In this document: piece by piece, positions 1 to 11,981 of the stretch
Numbering within the stretch: position 1 is the first letter of the stretch
How the letters are laid out: each line of letters opens with the position of its first letter
Assembly (NCBI RefSeq): GCF_900406815.1
Contig: NZ_OVCN01000001.1
Location: 62,001 to 126,000 of the forward strand
Origin: Acinetobacter haemolyticus
GTDB taxonomy: Bacteria; Pseudomonadota; Gammaproteobacteria; Pseudomonadales; Moraxellaceae
Direction of reading: 5' to 3'
Length of the DNA stretch: 64,000 nt
Position numbers and translations under genes: made by a program
Notes under the pieces: generated by a model
Told to the model about the DNA's origin: nothing
Databases searched by the model: none
What the model saw: the letters and a program-made list of their open reading frames with translations, nothing else

Positions 1-1428
1 CGTTTGGGTGTTCCTGTGGTGGAAACTGTTGCTGTTCGCCGTGCAGGTGTCGAAAATCTATTGCATGCCCTTGATCAAGGTAACTACAGCATTCCAAAAA
101 CTGAATTGAGCGGTTTGACGGGCGATCATCATCAAAAGATCGAAGTGATTTTTAACGATGTGGTTAAGTTTGTTGATCAGGAAGATCAGCGCACCAATTT
201 CCTCGACAAAATTTTCCTACATCCAGTGCTTGGTTTGTTGAGCTTAGCAGTCATGATGTTTGTGGTTTTCCAAGCAGTTTTTGCTTGGGCTGCACCATTT
301 ATGGATGGGATTGAAGAATTTTTTGCTTGGGCGGGAGAGATTTTAGGTGATCATATTAGTCAACCTTTGCTCAATAGTTTAGTGGTTGATGGGATTATTG
401 CTGGGGCAGGGAGTGTTCTAGTTTTCTTGCCACAAATTCTGATTCTGTTTTTCTTTATTTTAGTATTGGAAGAATCGGGTTATTTACCTCGCGCAGCCTT
501 CTTGTTAGATAAACTGATGTTTAAAGCAGGGCTAAGTGGGCGTGCATTTATTCCTTTGCTTTCAAGTTTTGCTTGTGCAGTGCCAGGCATTATGGCGACC
601 CGAAGTATTAGTGATCCACGTGATCGTTTTACCACGATTATGGTTGCGCCATTGATGACTTGTTCAGCGCGTTTACCTGTGTATGCACTATTGATTGCTG
701 CCTTTATCCCAAGTCAAACCGTGTGGGGGATTTTTAACCTGCAAGGTTTGGTGTTATTTGGTTTATATATGGCAGGGATCATTAGTGCTTTATGCGTTGC
801 CTTTGTGACAAAATTTTTGCAAAAAGATAAGTCGCAACATGCATTATTGTTGGAGTTGCCAAGTTATCGTATTCCTAACTTCAAAAGTGTAGCGATTGGT
901 CTGTTAGATCGCGCCAAAATTTTCTTAAAGCGTGTGGGTGGAATTATTTTCGCTCTTTCGATTTTATTGTGGTTCTTATGTACTTTCCCTCAAGCACCTG
1001 AGGATGCAACGCGTGCTGCAATTGATTATAGCTTTGCGGGAATGATTGGGCATTTGTTACAACCAATTTTTGCTCCACTTGGCTTTAACTGGCAAATCGT
1101 CGTTGCATTGATTCCTGCAATGGCGGCACGTGAAGTTGTGGTTGCTGCCTTGGGAACGGTATATGCATTGTCTGGTGTGGATGATGATGCGATTGCCGAT
1201 GGTCTGGCGAATTTAATTAGCGCCGATGGATCAGGTTGGTCACTTGCAACAGGATTATCGTTATTGGTTTGGTTTATCTATGCTCCACATTGCTTAGCTA
1301 CTCTAGCGACTGTACGCCGTGAAACAGGTTCTTGGCAGCATGTGGGTGTGATGACCGCTTATCTGTTTGGGTTGGCTTATTTGATGTCTTTCTTTACCTA
1401 TCAAATTGCATCTCGCATTTGGGGTTGA
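1..1428 (+). CDS. feoB: Ferrous iron transport protein B, C-terminal part (5' end outside window)
   Basis: The frame is open from base 1, so the gene begins upstream. The visible 475 residues start near the end of the cytosolic GTPase part (VPVVETVAVRR, then a helical spacer) and continue into the polytopic membrane domain. Two gate-like segments with conserved cysteines are visible: GAGSVLVFLPQI followed by CAVPGIMATR, and the TCSARLPVY segment after APLM. FeoB imports Fe(II) across the inner membrane and is the core of the Feo system. The stop is followed within 12 bases by a small Cys-rich membrane gene, which suggests one operon. Identity is secure; the G1-G4 nucleotide motifs lie outside the window and could not be checked. 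Confidence 0.96.
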   Translation, partial: RLGVPVVETVAVRRAGVENLLHALDQGNYSIPKTELSGLTGDHHQKIEVIFNDVVKFVDQEDQRTNFLDKIFLHPVLGLLSLAVMMFVVFQAVFAWAAPFMDGIEEFFAWAGEILGDHISQPLLNSLVVDGIIAGAGSVLVFLPQILILFFFILVLEESGYLPRAAFLLDKLMFKAGLSGRAFIPLLSSFACAVPGIMATRSISDPRDRFTTIMVAPLMTCSARLPVYALLIAAFIPSQTVWGIFNLQGLVLFGLYMAGIISALCVAFVTKFLQKDKSQHALLLELPSYRIPNFKSVAIGLLDRAKIFLKRVGGIIFALSILLWFLCTFPQAPEDATRAAIDYSFAGMIGHLLQPIFAPLGFNWQIVVALIPAMAAREVVVAALGTVYALSGVDDDAIADGLANLISADGSGWSLATGLSLLVWFIYAPHCLATLATVRRETGSWQHVGVMTAYLFGLAYLMSFFTYQIASRIWG

Positions 1429-1440
1429 TTGGAGTGCCTT

Positions 1441-1692
1441 ATGTTTGAATACCTGATTGTCGCTGTATTGGTACTGTGGAGCACTATCGTTGTATTTAAG
1501 AAAGTGTTTCCTCAAACAGCAAATTCAGCGTTTAATGCTTTATCAAACTTGTGCCAACGTTTGGGTTGGCAGCGTTTAGCAACATGGTTAAAGCCTAAAA
1601 TGGCTGCAGGCTGTGGCGGAGGTTGCGGTTGTTCAACTGATGAAGCAGACAGTAAAAAGGCAGCGCCAATACAAACTGTCAAATGGCGTTAA
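1441..1692 (+). CDS. Small Cys-rich membrane protein associated with FeoB
   Basis: This 83-residue protein starts with a single hydrophobic helix (LIVAVLVLWSTIVVF) and carries a glycine/cysteine cluster (CGGGCGCS) near residues 60-67, then a short polar tail. The start is the ATG at 1441, preceded by GGAG at a good distance; an in-frame TTG directly after the feoB stop is less likely. Its place right behind feoB and the Cys cluster match the FeoB-associated Cys-rich membrane proteins often found in the third position of feo operons. A role in handling iron or a redox partner at the membrane is inference. It is not a winged-helix FeoC. Confidence 0.8.
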   Translation: MFEYLIVAVLVLWSTIVVFKKVFPQTANSAFNALSNLCQRLGWQRLATWLKPKMAAGCGGGCGCSTDEADSKKAAPIQTVKWR

Positions 1693-1701
1693 AAAATAAG
1701 G

Positions 1702-1734
1702 ATTGCCCATCTTAAGATATGGGCAATTTTTTTT
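1702..1734 (+). terminator. Rho-independent terminator of the feo operon
   Basis: A perfect 9-bp stem (ATTGCCCAT / ATGGGCAAT, with a self-complementary loop) is followed by eight T. It lies 10 bases after the small Feo gene. Confidence 0.9.
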
Positions 1735-1826
1735 GCAACTTTAATGTGTTGAGCTTTTACGCACTGACACAAAAAAGAGTGAATAAAACTAAAACTGAAA
1801 AAGCATTTAAAACAGTAAAGTGCTAA

Positions 1827-3225
<1,399 letters not shown>

Positions 3226-3235
3226 GAATAGAATT

Positions 3236-4429
3236 ATGGCGGATTTAGCCCAAAACACGGCGCAAAAAATTTCGCAATTATTGAGTCGTTTACCAAAACT
3301 TCCAGCAGAAATGACGGCGCGAAATATTCTTATTTTTTGCGTGATTTGTTTATTGTGCTTTGGTTCAGTGATGGTGGCATCTGCTTCGATGCCTTATGCA
3401 GAGTATATTCATGAAAATCCATTTTACTTTCTAATCCGTCACGGCATTTCTATTTGTGTGGCTGGTATCGTGGCTTTTCTAACGTATCGAATATCGCTCA
3501 ATCTATGGTTTAAGAATGCCTTTTTATTGTGGTTGATCACGATTTTATTATTGCTAGCGGTTTTGGTGATTGGTACAGAGGTCAATGGTGCGCATCGCTG
3601 GATCAAGGTCGGCGGTTTTACTATACAACCAACGGAGATTGCCAAAATTGTTATGGCAATTTTTACGGCAGATTATGTGGTTCGCCGTGCTAAAGAAGTA
3701 CGTACACATTGGAAAGGACTGCTACGTCTAAGTGGTGTGATGGCGTTAACGGTAGGATTCATCGTTGCGGAACCTGATTTGGGGGCAACGGTGGTGATTG
3801 TCTTGATGATGGTGGGTGTCTTCTTTTTGGCAGGCGCACCAGCGACCCAGTTTTTAATCATGTTGGGTGCGATTCTCGCTGGCATCAGTGCGTTGATTAT
3901 CTTCGAACCGTTCCGTTTTCAGCGATTGATTTCATTTACTAATCCTTGGGCTGATCCTTTGGGTGTTGGATATCAGTTGTCTAACGCTTTGATGGCTTTT
4001 GGGCGTGGGGAATGGTTTGGAACGGGTTTAGGACATAGTGTGCAAAAACTGTCTTATTTACCTGAAGCACATACGGATTTTATGTTGGCGGTATTGGGTG
4101 AGGAGTTTGGTTTTGTTGGTGTAACCTCAGTGATGATTTTGTCATTCACCATGCTTGCATGCTGTATCAAAATTGGACACCGTGCATTACAGCATAACTA
4201 CCTACGTGCGGGTTATTTGGCTTATGGGATTAGCATTATTTTCTTACTGCAAATTTTGGTTAATGCAGGTATGAATATGGGCCTTATGCCAACCAAAGGT
4301 TTGACATTGCCGTTCATTAGTTATGGTGGGACATCTTTAATGATGTGTGCAGCGATGATCAGTTTGATTCTAAAAATTGATGCCTCGACTCAAGAGCATA
4401 ATCCTGTCAAAGAAGAGTCGAATTTCTAG
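3236..4429 (+). CDS. ftsW: Peptidoglycan glycosyltransferase FtsW
   Basis: A SEDS-family integral membrane protein of 397 residues that polymerises lipid II at the division septum with its partner PBP3 (FtsI). Family signatures are clear: GTEVNGAHRWIKVGGFTIQP-type segment followed by TEIAKI, PEAHTDFMLAVLGEEFG, and the C-terminal MPTKGLTLPFISYGGTS. About ten membrane helices can be drawn. The start is the ATG at 3236 with AGGAA 7 bases upstream; a longer frame from 3209 would overlap murD. RodA is the close alternative, but the pairing with murD and the polar N-terminus favour FtsW. Confidence 0.95.
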   Translation: MADLAQNTAQKISQLLSRLPKLPAEMTARNILIFCVICLLCFGSVMVASASMPYAEYIHENPFYFLIRHGISICVAGIVAFLTYRISLNLWFKNAFLLWLITILLLLAVLVIGTEVNGAHRWIKVGGFTIQPTEIAKIVMAIFTADYVVRRAKEVRTHWKGLLRLSGVMALTVGFIVAEPDLGATVVIVLMMVGVFFLAGAPATQFLIMLGAILAGISALIIFEPFRFQRLISFTNPWADPLGVGYQLSNALMAFGRGEWFGTGLGHSVQKLSYLPEAHTDFMLAVLGEEFGFVGVTSVMILSFTMLACCIKIGHRALQHNYLRAGYLAYGISIIFLLQILVNAGMNMGLMPTKGLTLPFISYGGTSLMMCAAMISLILKIDASTQEHNPVKEESNF

Positions 4430-4455
4430 TTGTTCTGAGCTAGGATCGAAACTAG

Positions 4456-4487
4456 AAAGCCCTTAATTCGAATAAGGGCTTTTTTTA
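4456..4487. terminator. Terminator between convergent ftsW and gluQ
   Basis: AAAGCCCTTA / TAAGGGCTTT form a 10-bp stem with a 7-base loop, followed by a T-run on the plus strand. An A-rich left flank allows it to work for the minus strand too. Confidence 0.85.
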
Positions 4488-4491
4488 TTGT

Positions 4492-5424
4492 TTATTGATA
4501 TACACCAGAAAGATAAATGCCTTGTGGGATGAGACTCACATCCCATTGTTGTATCGCTTGCTTAAGCATAACGTTTGGTTGGTCGAGATCGACATGGGGC
4601 TGACCGAGTGCCAAAATGGCATGCTGTAATAGTTCAGGCGCTTTTGAAAGTTCAAGCGGTTGAGCCATATTCTGCTTTGATAGTTTTTGGCCTTGATCAT
4701 TCATTGCTAATGGCAGATGCATATACTGCAAAACAGGATAATTCAGCACCGAAGCTAACCAGATTTGTCGTGCTGTGTTATCTAGTAAATCTGCGCCTCG
4801 AACAACATGGGTAATCCCTTGTAAAAAATCATCAACGACAACAGCGAGTTGATAGCTAATAATGCCATCACGGCGTTTTAATATGAAATCGCCTAAATCA
4901 TGTTGAAGGTTGGAGCATTGTTGACCGTGTAGGCGGTCTTCAAAACAGATGCGTTGATCAGAGACTTTTAGGCGAATAGCTTGTTGGGCAAAATCTAAGT
5001 TAAGCTCTCGACATGTACCTGCATAAATATGGTTCGAGCCGAGAATTTTCCGTGTGCACTGACATGCATAAATCGCGTGAGTTGTTTTGAGTTGTTCCAA
5101 AACCTGTTCATAGTACGCTAAACGATCTTTTTGAAATATTATCTCGGCGTCAGGTTGGAACTGGAAGGCATCGATACAAGCAAGAATATGCGCTTCGCTA
5201 TTTGGATAGATGCGAGGAATGTCAGTATCTTCAATCCGAACCAACCATGTCCCCTGATTGGCTTTAGCATCACAGTAACTCGCGACTGCGGTGAGCAAAG
5301 ATCCAAAATGTAAAGGACCAGTAGGGGATGGGGCAAATCGACCTGAGTAGCGAATCAGCGAAACATCGTTTCGCTGATTCGCAAGAGCCGAGCTGTGCTC
5401 GGCTAGAGCATTCTCAACAGTCAC
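4492..5424 (-). CDS. gluQ: Glutamyl-Q tRNA(Asp) synthetase
   Basis: GluQRS is a shortened glutamyl-tRNA synthetase without an anticodon-binding domain. It attaches glutamate to the queuosine base of tRNA(Asp). In 310 residues one sees the catalytic start RFAPSPTGPLHFGS (HIGH-like motif at residues 39-42), RIEDTDIPR, the zinc-type cysteines in YACQCTRK and TCRE, the VVRGADLLDNTARQ segment and the KMSKS-like KLSKQN. The protein is about 20 residues longer at the N-terminus than usual, so an internal start is possible. It follows dksA by two bases, the same gene pair as in Escherichia coli. Confidence 0.94.
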   Translation of the reverse strand: MTVENALAEHSSALANQRNDVSLIRYSGRFAPSPTGPLHFGSLLTAVASYCDAKANQGTWLVRIEDTDIPRIYPNSEAHILACIDAFQFQPDAEIIFQKDRLAYYEQVLEQLKTTHAIYACQCTRKILGSNHIYAGTCRELNLDFAQQAIRLKVSDQRICFEDRLHGQQCSNLQHDLGDFILKRRDGIISYQLAVVVDDFLQGITHVVRGADLLDNTARQIWLASVLNYPVLQYMHLPLAMNDQGQKLSKQNMAQPLELSKAPELLQHAILALGQPHVDLDQPNVMLKQAIQQWDVSLIPQGIYLSGVYQ

Positions 5425-5426
5425 AA

Positions 5427-5960
5427 TTATCCGTTGTTTTGCTTTTCTTTGATTTCAGCCAAAGTTTTGCAGTCAATACATTGGGTCGCAGTTGGACGCG
5501 CTTCTAAGCGGCGTAAACCAATTTCGATACCACAAGTTTCACAGAATCCATAATCACCCGCTTGAATTGCTTCAAGTGATTGTTCGATCTTGCGAATCAG
5601 TTTACGTTCACGATCACGTGTACGTAATTCGATGGCAAACTCTTCTTCTTGTGTTGCTCGGTCATTGACATCAGGTAATGCTGTTGATTCATCTTGCATG
5701 GTATTCAAGGTACGATCAACTTCAGACATTAACTCAGCTTTCCACGCATCTAAAATTTGGCGGAAATGCTCAAGTTGCCCATCAGACATGTATTCTTCAT
5801 TTTTCTTTGGCTGATAAGGTGCAATACCAAATAAACTTGCAGTGGTTCCACCTTCCGCAGCCTTGGCTTTGGTTTTACGCACACGTTTTACAGGCGCTTT
5901 TTGCTCATCAATCACTTCGGTTTGTTCATCCAAGACTTGATTTTGGTTGTCATTCGCCAT
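5427..5960 (-). CDS. dksA: RNA polymerase-binding transcription factor DksA
   Basis: DksA enters the secondary channel of RNA polymerase and, with ppGpp, lowers stable-RNA transcription and raises amino-acid operons. The 177-residue protein has the coiled-coil with the acidic tip motif (PDVNDRAT) and the C4 zinc finger CETC...CIDC near the end. It has a Lys/Arg-rich N-terminal extension (VKRVRKTKAKAAE) compared with the 151-residue E. coli protein. The start is the ATG at 5960, since GAGGA lies 9 bases before it; an upstream ATG at 5969 overlaps that ribosome site. It is transcribed with gluQ. Confidence 0.95.
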   Translation of the reverse strand: MANDNQNQVLDEQTEVIDEQKAPVKRVRKTKAKAAEGGTTASLFGIAPYQPKKNEEYMSDGQLEHFRQILDAWKAELMSEVDRTLNTMQDESTALPDVNDRATQEEEFAIELRTRDRERKLIRKIEQSLEAIQAGDYGFCETCGIEIGLRRLEARPTATQCIDCKTLAEIKEKQNNG

Positions 5961-5989
5961 AAAGGGCATTCCTCATCTTACACGTACTA

Positions 5990-6019
5990 TCTATACGCAA
6001 AAAATATGGTGCTATGCAA
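5990..6019 (-). promoter_or_regulatory. Candidate sigma70 promoter for dksA-gluQ
   Basis: On the minus strand TTGCAT (6014-6019) and TATAGA (5990-5995) are separated by 18 bases, about 30 bases before the dksA start. Pattern match only. Confidence 0.55.
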
Positions 6020-6163
6020 GTGTTTTTATAGAAACCTGCGATGGTTTTTTCCATCAGGGGTCGTCATCATATAGAGTTTTTTCGCAAGATGGTAGTCATT
6101 CATGTCTAGATTTGGTGAGAAATCATCGATGTGATTTGTAATCAAAAGTTTAACAAACCACCG

Positions 6164-6979
6164 TTAATCATAACCCAATACCTCAGAGCTGCTCATGCGT
6201 TCAGAGGTTTTTAAGCGGTATACTTGTGTTTCCAACTCACCATTGGCTTTAAGGCAAATATAACGATAACCTGGATGTTCTTCATCCAATGCAAATTTTT
6301 CACTTTTTGGTTTAAATTGAATGCATGTTGATGGCGTTGATAAAAATTCAATCCCTTGCCACTGATGAATCGCATCTTGATGAACATGTCCACAAACGAT
6401 GGCTTTGATATTGGAAAAGGGTTTAACGGTTTCCAATAAATCAGAGGCATTTTTTAGTTTATGTTGATCGATCCATGCAGATTGCATAGCAAATGGATGA
6501 TGATGACAAGCAAGAATCACGTAACGATCATGTAGTTTTAATAATAATGTGTGAAGTTGCTTTAGTTGTGATTCGGTTATTTTTCCATCAATACGCTGGG
6601 GTTGTGCGCTATTTAATAAAATAATGACCCATTTCCCAAGTTCGATCACGGTAAGTTGTGTTTGATCCACTTCGTGAAAAGGAAAATGTGCGACGTCATC
6701 ATGATTGCCTGGTGTGTGGAAAAAAGGAATTTCCAAACTTTGCATATGCTGGATATAGCGATTGTATGTTACAGGTGTTGGTGTTTGTGCCAAATCACCC
6801 GTATGCACGATCAGATCGATTTGAGGATGTTGTTGACGCATCAAGTCAATTACTGCATGAAAGCTTTGTTCGGGTTGCATACCAACGAACTCTAAATGCG
6901 AATACTCCAATAAATGTGTATCAGTAATCTGTATCATCACAAAATCTTGTTGTGATGAGGTTGAGACTTGGTAGGTCAC
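6164..6979 (-). CDS. cpdA: Calcineurin-like phosphoesterase, 3',5'-cAMP phosphodiesterase CpdA type
   Basis: A metal-dependent phosphoesterase. All five metal-site blocks are present in order: TDTHL, VHTGDLAQ, TPGNHDD, ACHHHP and CGHVHQD. This is the CpdA arrangement, and CpdA hydrolyses cyclic AMP. It sits directly behind a nudF-type gene, as nudF and cpdA do in E. coli. The start chosen is GTG at 6979, with GAGGGG 9 bases upstream; this gives 271 residues and leaves 22 bases after the Nudix gene. A longer reading from a TTG at 7027 would overlap that gene. Substrate is inferred from family and context. Confidence 0.85.
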   Translation of the reverse strand: MTYQVSTSSQQDFVMIQITDTHLLEYSHLEFVGMQPEQSFHAVIDLMRQQHPQIDLIVHTGDLAQTPTPVTYNRYIQHMQSLEIPFFHTPGNHDDVAHFPFHEVDQTQLTVIELGKWVIILLNSAQPQRIDGKITESQLKQLHTLLLKLHDRYVILACHHHPFAMQSAWIDQHKLKNASDLLETVKPFSNIKAIVCGHVHQDAIHQWQGIEFLSTPSTCIQFKPKSEKFALDEEHPGYRYICLKANGELETQVYRLKTSERMSSSEVLGYD

Positions 6980-7001
6980 CGTGTTTAGCCCCTCAGACTT
7001 G

Positions 7002-7613
7002 TTATCGTTGTTGTATATGTTGAGCAAGCCATTGTAATGCCATGATTACAGGTGCATTTCTCAACCGCCCGTTATTTAATAGTATGTTTAATTGGGAGTA
7101 ATCAAATAAATGAAGTTGAATGTTCTCACCTTCATCCGCTACCCCAAAAACACCCCCATCCTTAGGTAATTCAACTTCTGCTACATATAAATGAAAAAGT
7201 TCAGAGCAAGCTCCCGCAGACGGGTAGAAGCTAAATAAATGTTTTAATGTTGTGATGTCACATCCAGATTCTTCTAATGCTTCTCGACGAATACAGCACT
7301 CCGGAGATTCATCGCCATCAAGTACGCCTGCTATGACTTCAAGTTGCCATGCAGATACCGTATCGTTGATCGCACCAATTCGAAATTGCTCGATCAGAGC
7401 GAAGCGTTGTTGTGCGTCATTGTATAGTAAAACGCCAGCAGCTTCAGGTCGATGAATTAATTCTCGTTGAATGACAGGTGAATACTCTAATCGATGAAAT
7501 AATCGATGTTTGAGGCTCACTTTCTCTACTTGAATGAATCCCCGATATAAAAACGTTCGAGATTCTATCGTAACGTCGGAGGCTGAATAGCTGGCGTGGT
7601 CAAGAATATTCAT
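7002..7613 (-). CDS. nudF: ADP-ribose pyrophosphatase (Nudix hydrolase, NudF type)
   Basis: This 203-residue protein has a complete Nudix box near residue 100: G-x5-E-x7-REALEESG. Together with the upstream strand segment EQFRIGAIND and ending YPSAGACSE downstream it resembles NudF, which splits ADP-ribose into AMP and ribose-5-phosphate. The start is the ATG at 7613 (an in-frame TTG lies 6 bases before it). It is followed by cpdA, as in other gammaproteobacteria. A stable hairpin lies just before its start. The sugar-nucleotide specificity is inferred from length and neighbour. Confidence 0.86.
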   Translation of the reverse strand: MNILDHASYSASDVTIESRTFLYRGFIQVEKVSLKHRLFHRLEYSPVIQRELIHRPEAAGVLLYNDAQQRFALIEQFRIGAINDTVSAWQLEVIAGVLDGDESPECCIRREALEESGCDITTLKHLFSFYPSAGACSELFHLYVAEVELPKDGGVFGVADEGENIQLHLFDYSQLNILLNNGRLRNAPVIMALQWLAQHIQQR

Positions 7614-7621
7614 CTTCAATC

Positions 7622-7648
7622 AGGATGAGATTGTACATATCTCATCCT
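7622..7648 (-). promoter_or_regulatory. Stable hairpin between thiC and nudF
   Basis: AGGATGAGAT and ATCTCATCCT form a perfect 10-bp stem with a 7-base loop, 8 bases upstream of the nudF start on the minus strand. There is no T-run after it, so it is not a normal terminator. It could be an mRNA end-protecting or processing site. Confidence 0.5.
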
Positions 7649-7688
7649 AACCGAGAATGTTTCGCAGGCAAATCTTTTTTTAGTTGAT

Positions 7689-9599
<1,911 letters not shown>

Positions 9600-9689
9600 T
9601 TATGGCATTAACGAATCAAGCACGACCAAAAACAATGGCGGATTTATCCTTCGAAACGTGGATAAAACTGAGCTAGGTTTTTGCTGGGC

Positions 9690-9790
9690 TTGATTCCTAC
9701 GCAGGTGTTAACCTGATCAGGTTCAACGGTACTCATATTTAAATCATGTGATTATTATGATCTCAGCAGTTGATTAACTGCGCTCCGTCA
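9690..9790 (-). promoter_or_regulatory. TPP riboswitch (THI element) controlling thiC
   Basis: The minus strand shows the core features of the TPP aptamer: CGGAGCGC near 9787, CTGCTGAGATCA around 9760, and the highly conserved ACCTGATCAGGTTA then CACCTGCGTAGGAA towards 9690. It lies about 105 bases before thiC. No clear intrinsic terminator is seen between the aptamer and thiC, so control is more likely at translation or through Rho. Confidence 0.95.
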
Positions 9791-9831
9791 AGCTATGTAT
9801 TAGATTATCAGATTTAAAAAAAAATGTAGGA

Positions 9832-10944
9832 TTAATTCCACTTATGTCTAAAACAAATTGCATCTGTATAACAATCGCGTGAAGTATTCCAATCTCGAGG
9901 TTTAATATTTAGTGCCAAACGTAATTGTTCATGTGCAATTTGTTGTGGATGCTTTTTATGGCCATATTCATCAAATAATTCAATGGGTTGAAGTTTGAAT
10001 TTTTCTTGACGTTGTTCTGTGGGGGTCTTTATAAAGCTGAGGAACTTTTGGGCTTTTTTGTTTAGCTGAGTATTGTGGTTTTTTGCGAGAAATTTAATTT
10101 GCTGAAGTGCATCTTCATCAATCCACGAATCTGTGGTGTAATTTTCGGATACAGGTGTATTATCCAGGCCAAAGAAAATAAAATTACTATAATCTTCAAA
10201 TAGTTTTTTGGCATCAGGGGTGAAATATCCTTTAGGATATTTTTGGACATATCGTTCCCAAAATAACGCTCTTTCAACTAATTCCTGCCAAGAGATTGTT
10301 AATGATGCATCTCCAAAAGTGGGATCACGATTGTCTTTTGCCATGCGTTGAATAAAATCTTGTTGATCTTTGGGTAAAGTAGAAGCAAAAATATCAATTA
10401 CATATTGTGGTTTACGGTGAAATTCAAATACACCTTCACTTAATGCCTGTAGATGGATATACGCTTGTTGTTGATGGTTAAATAAATATTGATCACGTGG
10501 GGCAAGTTCTCTAAATAATGTAATATCCCCTTGAACAGGTTCGTTTCTATCTAACTGTTCCCATACATTTTCATTATCTAATAAGCTGATTGTATATTTC
10601 TCAAAATGAGGGTAATAACGCGTGTAATACTCTTTAGTTTGTTGATGCCCTTCTAAAAAACGTTGATACATTTCTGTTGAGCTTTCTAACCACTTTAATT
10701 GTTGAGCATTTTCTACAGTGGCAATACATTGTTTGAGTTGAACGTTAATTTGGTTTAACGCCTCAATAGCGCTGTGATGGTCAATTTTCTGCATGATTTG
10801 ATCTATTTTTTGACACTCTTCTTGAGAAGTTATTTTTTTTGCAGCTTGTTGGGAAGTCAGTTCATCTTCATTTTGGTGTGGTATTGGTTTTTGGCAGCCT
10901 AATAATAAAAGACTGCTCATAATAAAAAAAATAAAAATATGCAT
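9832..10944 (-). CDS. Uncharacterised lipoprotein
   Basis: The protein (370 residues from the ATG at 10944) has a short hydrophobic signal ending in the lipobox LLLG-C at about residues 14-18, so it should be lipid-anchored in the envelope. The mature part is hydrophilic, rich in Gln, Glu and Lys, and looks largely alpha-helical, with a late pair of cysteines (RDCYTDAICFRHKWN). I recognise no catalytic motif. A GTG at 10974 would give 10 more residues but has no ribosome site. It is transcribed away from phoU. Function unknown. Confidence 0.75.
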   Translation of the reverse strand: MHIFIFFIMSSLLLLGCQKPIPHQNEDELTSQQAAKKITSQEECQKIDQIMQKIDHHSAIEALNQINVQLKQCIATVENAQQLKWLESSTEMYQRFLEGHQQTKEYYTRYYPHFEKYTISLLDNENVWEQLDRNEPVQGDITLFRELAPRDQYLFNHQQQAYIHLQALSEGVFEFHRKPQYVIDIFASTLPKDQQDFIQRMAKDNRDPTFGDASLTISWQELVERALFWERYVQKYPKGYFTPDAKKLFEDYSNFIFFGLDNTPVSENYTTDSWIDEDALQQIKFLAKNHNTQLNKKAQKFLSFIKTPTEQRQEKFKLQPIELFDEYGHKKHPQQIAHEQLRLALNIKPRDWNTSRDCYTDAICFRHKWN

Positions 10945-11023
10945 AAAAAGTTCTTGGATATAAGTTGTTATCACGGCATGATTATAAGGTTATAGAGATA
11001 GAAGATGAAATCTAATAGATAGA

Positions 11024-11058
11024 CTGTCATAAAAACTTCATCATTGTTATGTTTTAAT
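11024..11058 (+). promoter_or_regulatory. Candidate PHO box and promoter of phoU
   Basis: CTGTCAT at 11024-11030 is followed after AAAA by the degenerate second half-site ACTTCAT (11035-11041). A TTTAAT at 11053-11058 lies 11 bases further, the spacing expected for a PhoB-activated -10. The second half-site is weak. Confidence 0.5.
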
Positions 11059-11095
11059 CATGCATCATTTTCCATGTGTCTAATGGAGGCATTCT

Positions 11096-11818
11096 GTGAG
11101 TCCAAGTAATCCTGTGTTAAGTCATCATATTTCTTCACAATTTAATGAAGACTTACAAGATGTACATACCAAATTTATGAGCATGGGGGGCTTGGTAGAG
11201 CAACAGGTAGCCAATGCCATCCATTCTTTATTAGATACAGATGCCAATCTCGCGATTGACGTTCAGTTTAAAGACAATACTGTCAATCAGCTTGAGCGTG
11301 ATATTGATGAAGGTCTAACCTTGATTTTGGCACGTCGTCACCCAGCTGCGATTGATTTGCGTATGGTCATCGCAATGAGTAAGGCCAATACTGACTTGGA
11401 GCGTATTGGGGATGAGGCTGCAAAAATCGCACGTATTGCTCAAAACCTATGTGAAGAGGGTGAATCTCCACGTGGTTATATGGAAACACGTCATATTGGA
11501 AACCAAGTACGTGTCATGATCCATGATGCCTTGGATGCTTTTGCACGTTTGGATGTAGATCAAGCTTTGAAAGTTGTGATGGCAGATGTTGATATTGATC
11601 GTGAATATCAGTCAGCAACACGGACATTGATGACTTATATGATTGAAGATCCACGTCATATTTCACGTGTGATGAATGTAATGTGGGTATTACGCTCTTT
11701 GGAGCGTATTGGTGATCATGCACGTAATATTTCTGAACAAGTGATTTATATGGCAAAAGGGACCGATGTTCGTCATACCAGTATCGAAGAAATAGAACAA
11801 AAAGTTAATCAAAAATAA
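11096..11818 (+). CDS. phoU: Phosphate transport regulator PhoU
   Basis: PhoU links the Pst phosphate transporter to the PhoR/PhoB two-component system and dampens Pho signalling when phosphate is plentiful. The 240-residue protein has two three-helix PhoU repeats. Each repeat carries the metal-binding signature: DLRMVIAMSKANTDLERIGD in the first and HISRVMNVMWVLRSLERIGD in the second. The start is GTG at 11096, with GGAGG 6 bases upstream. No pst or phoBR gene is next to it, so phoU stands alone here; a possible PHO box lies upstream. Confidence 0.96.
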   Translation: MSPSNPVLSHHISSQFNEDLQDVHTKFMSMGGLVEQQVANAIHSLLDTDANLAIDVQFKDNTVNQLERDIDEGLTLILARRHPAAIDLRMVIAMSKANTDLERIGDEAAKIARIAQNLCEEGESPRGYMETRHIGNQVRVMIHDALDAFARLDVDQALKVVMADVDIDREYQSATRTLMTYMIEDPRHISRVMNVMWVLRSLERIGDHARNISEQVIYMAKGTDVRHTSIEEIEQKVNQK

Positions 11819-11863
11819 TTTTATTTGATCTGCCTGAACTCTATTGTTTACCAGTTTTGTAGG

Positions 11864-11898
11864 ATGCCTCTACCTGATCGTAGAGGCATTTCTGTTAT
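11864..11898 (+). terminator. Terminator-like hairpin after phoU
   Basis: ATGCCTCTAC / GTAGAGGCAT form a 10-bp stem with a 6-base loop, followed by an interrupted T-rich tract. Confidence 0.7.
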
Positions 11899-11981
11899 AG
11901 TTTTTTGAAAAATTCTGTGTCTATATTTTAACGGATGGGTCATTCAAAATGGGATTAATCTCATTTGAAGGTGTGACCGCG

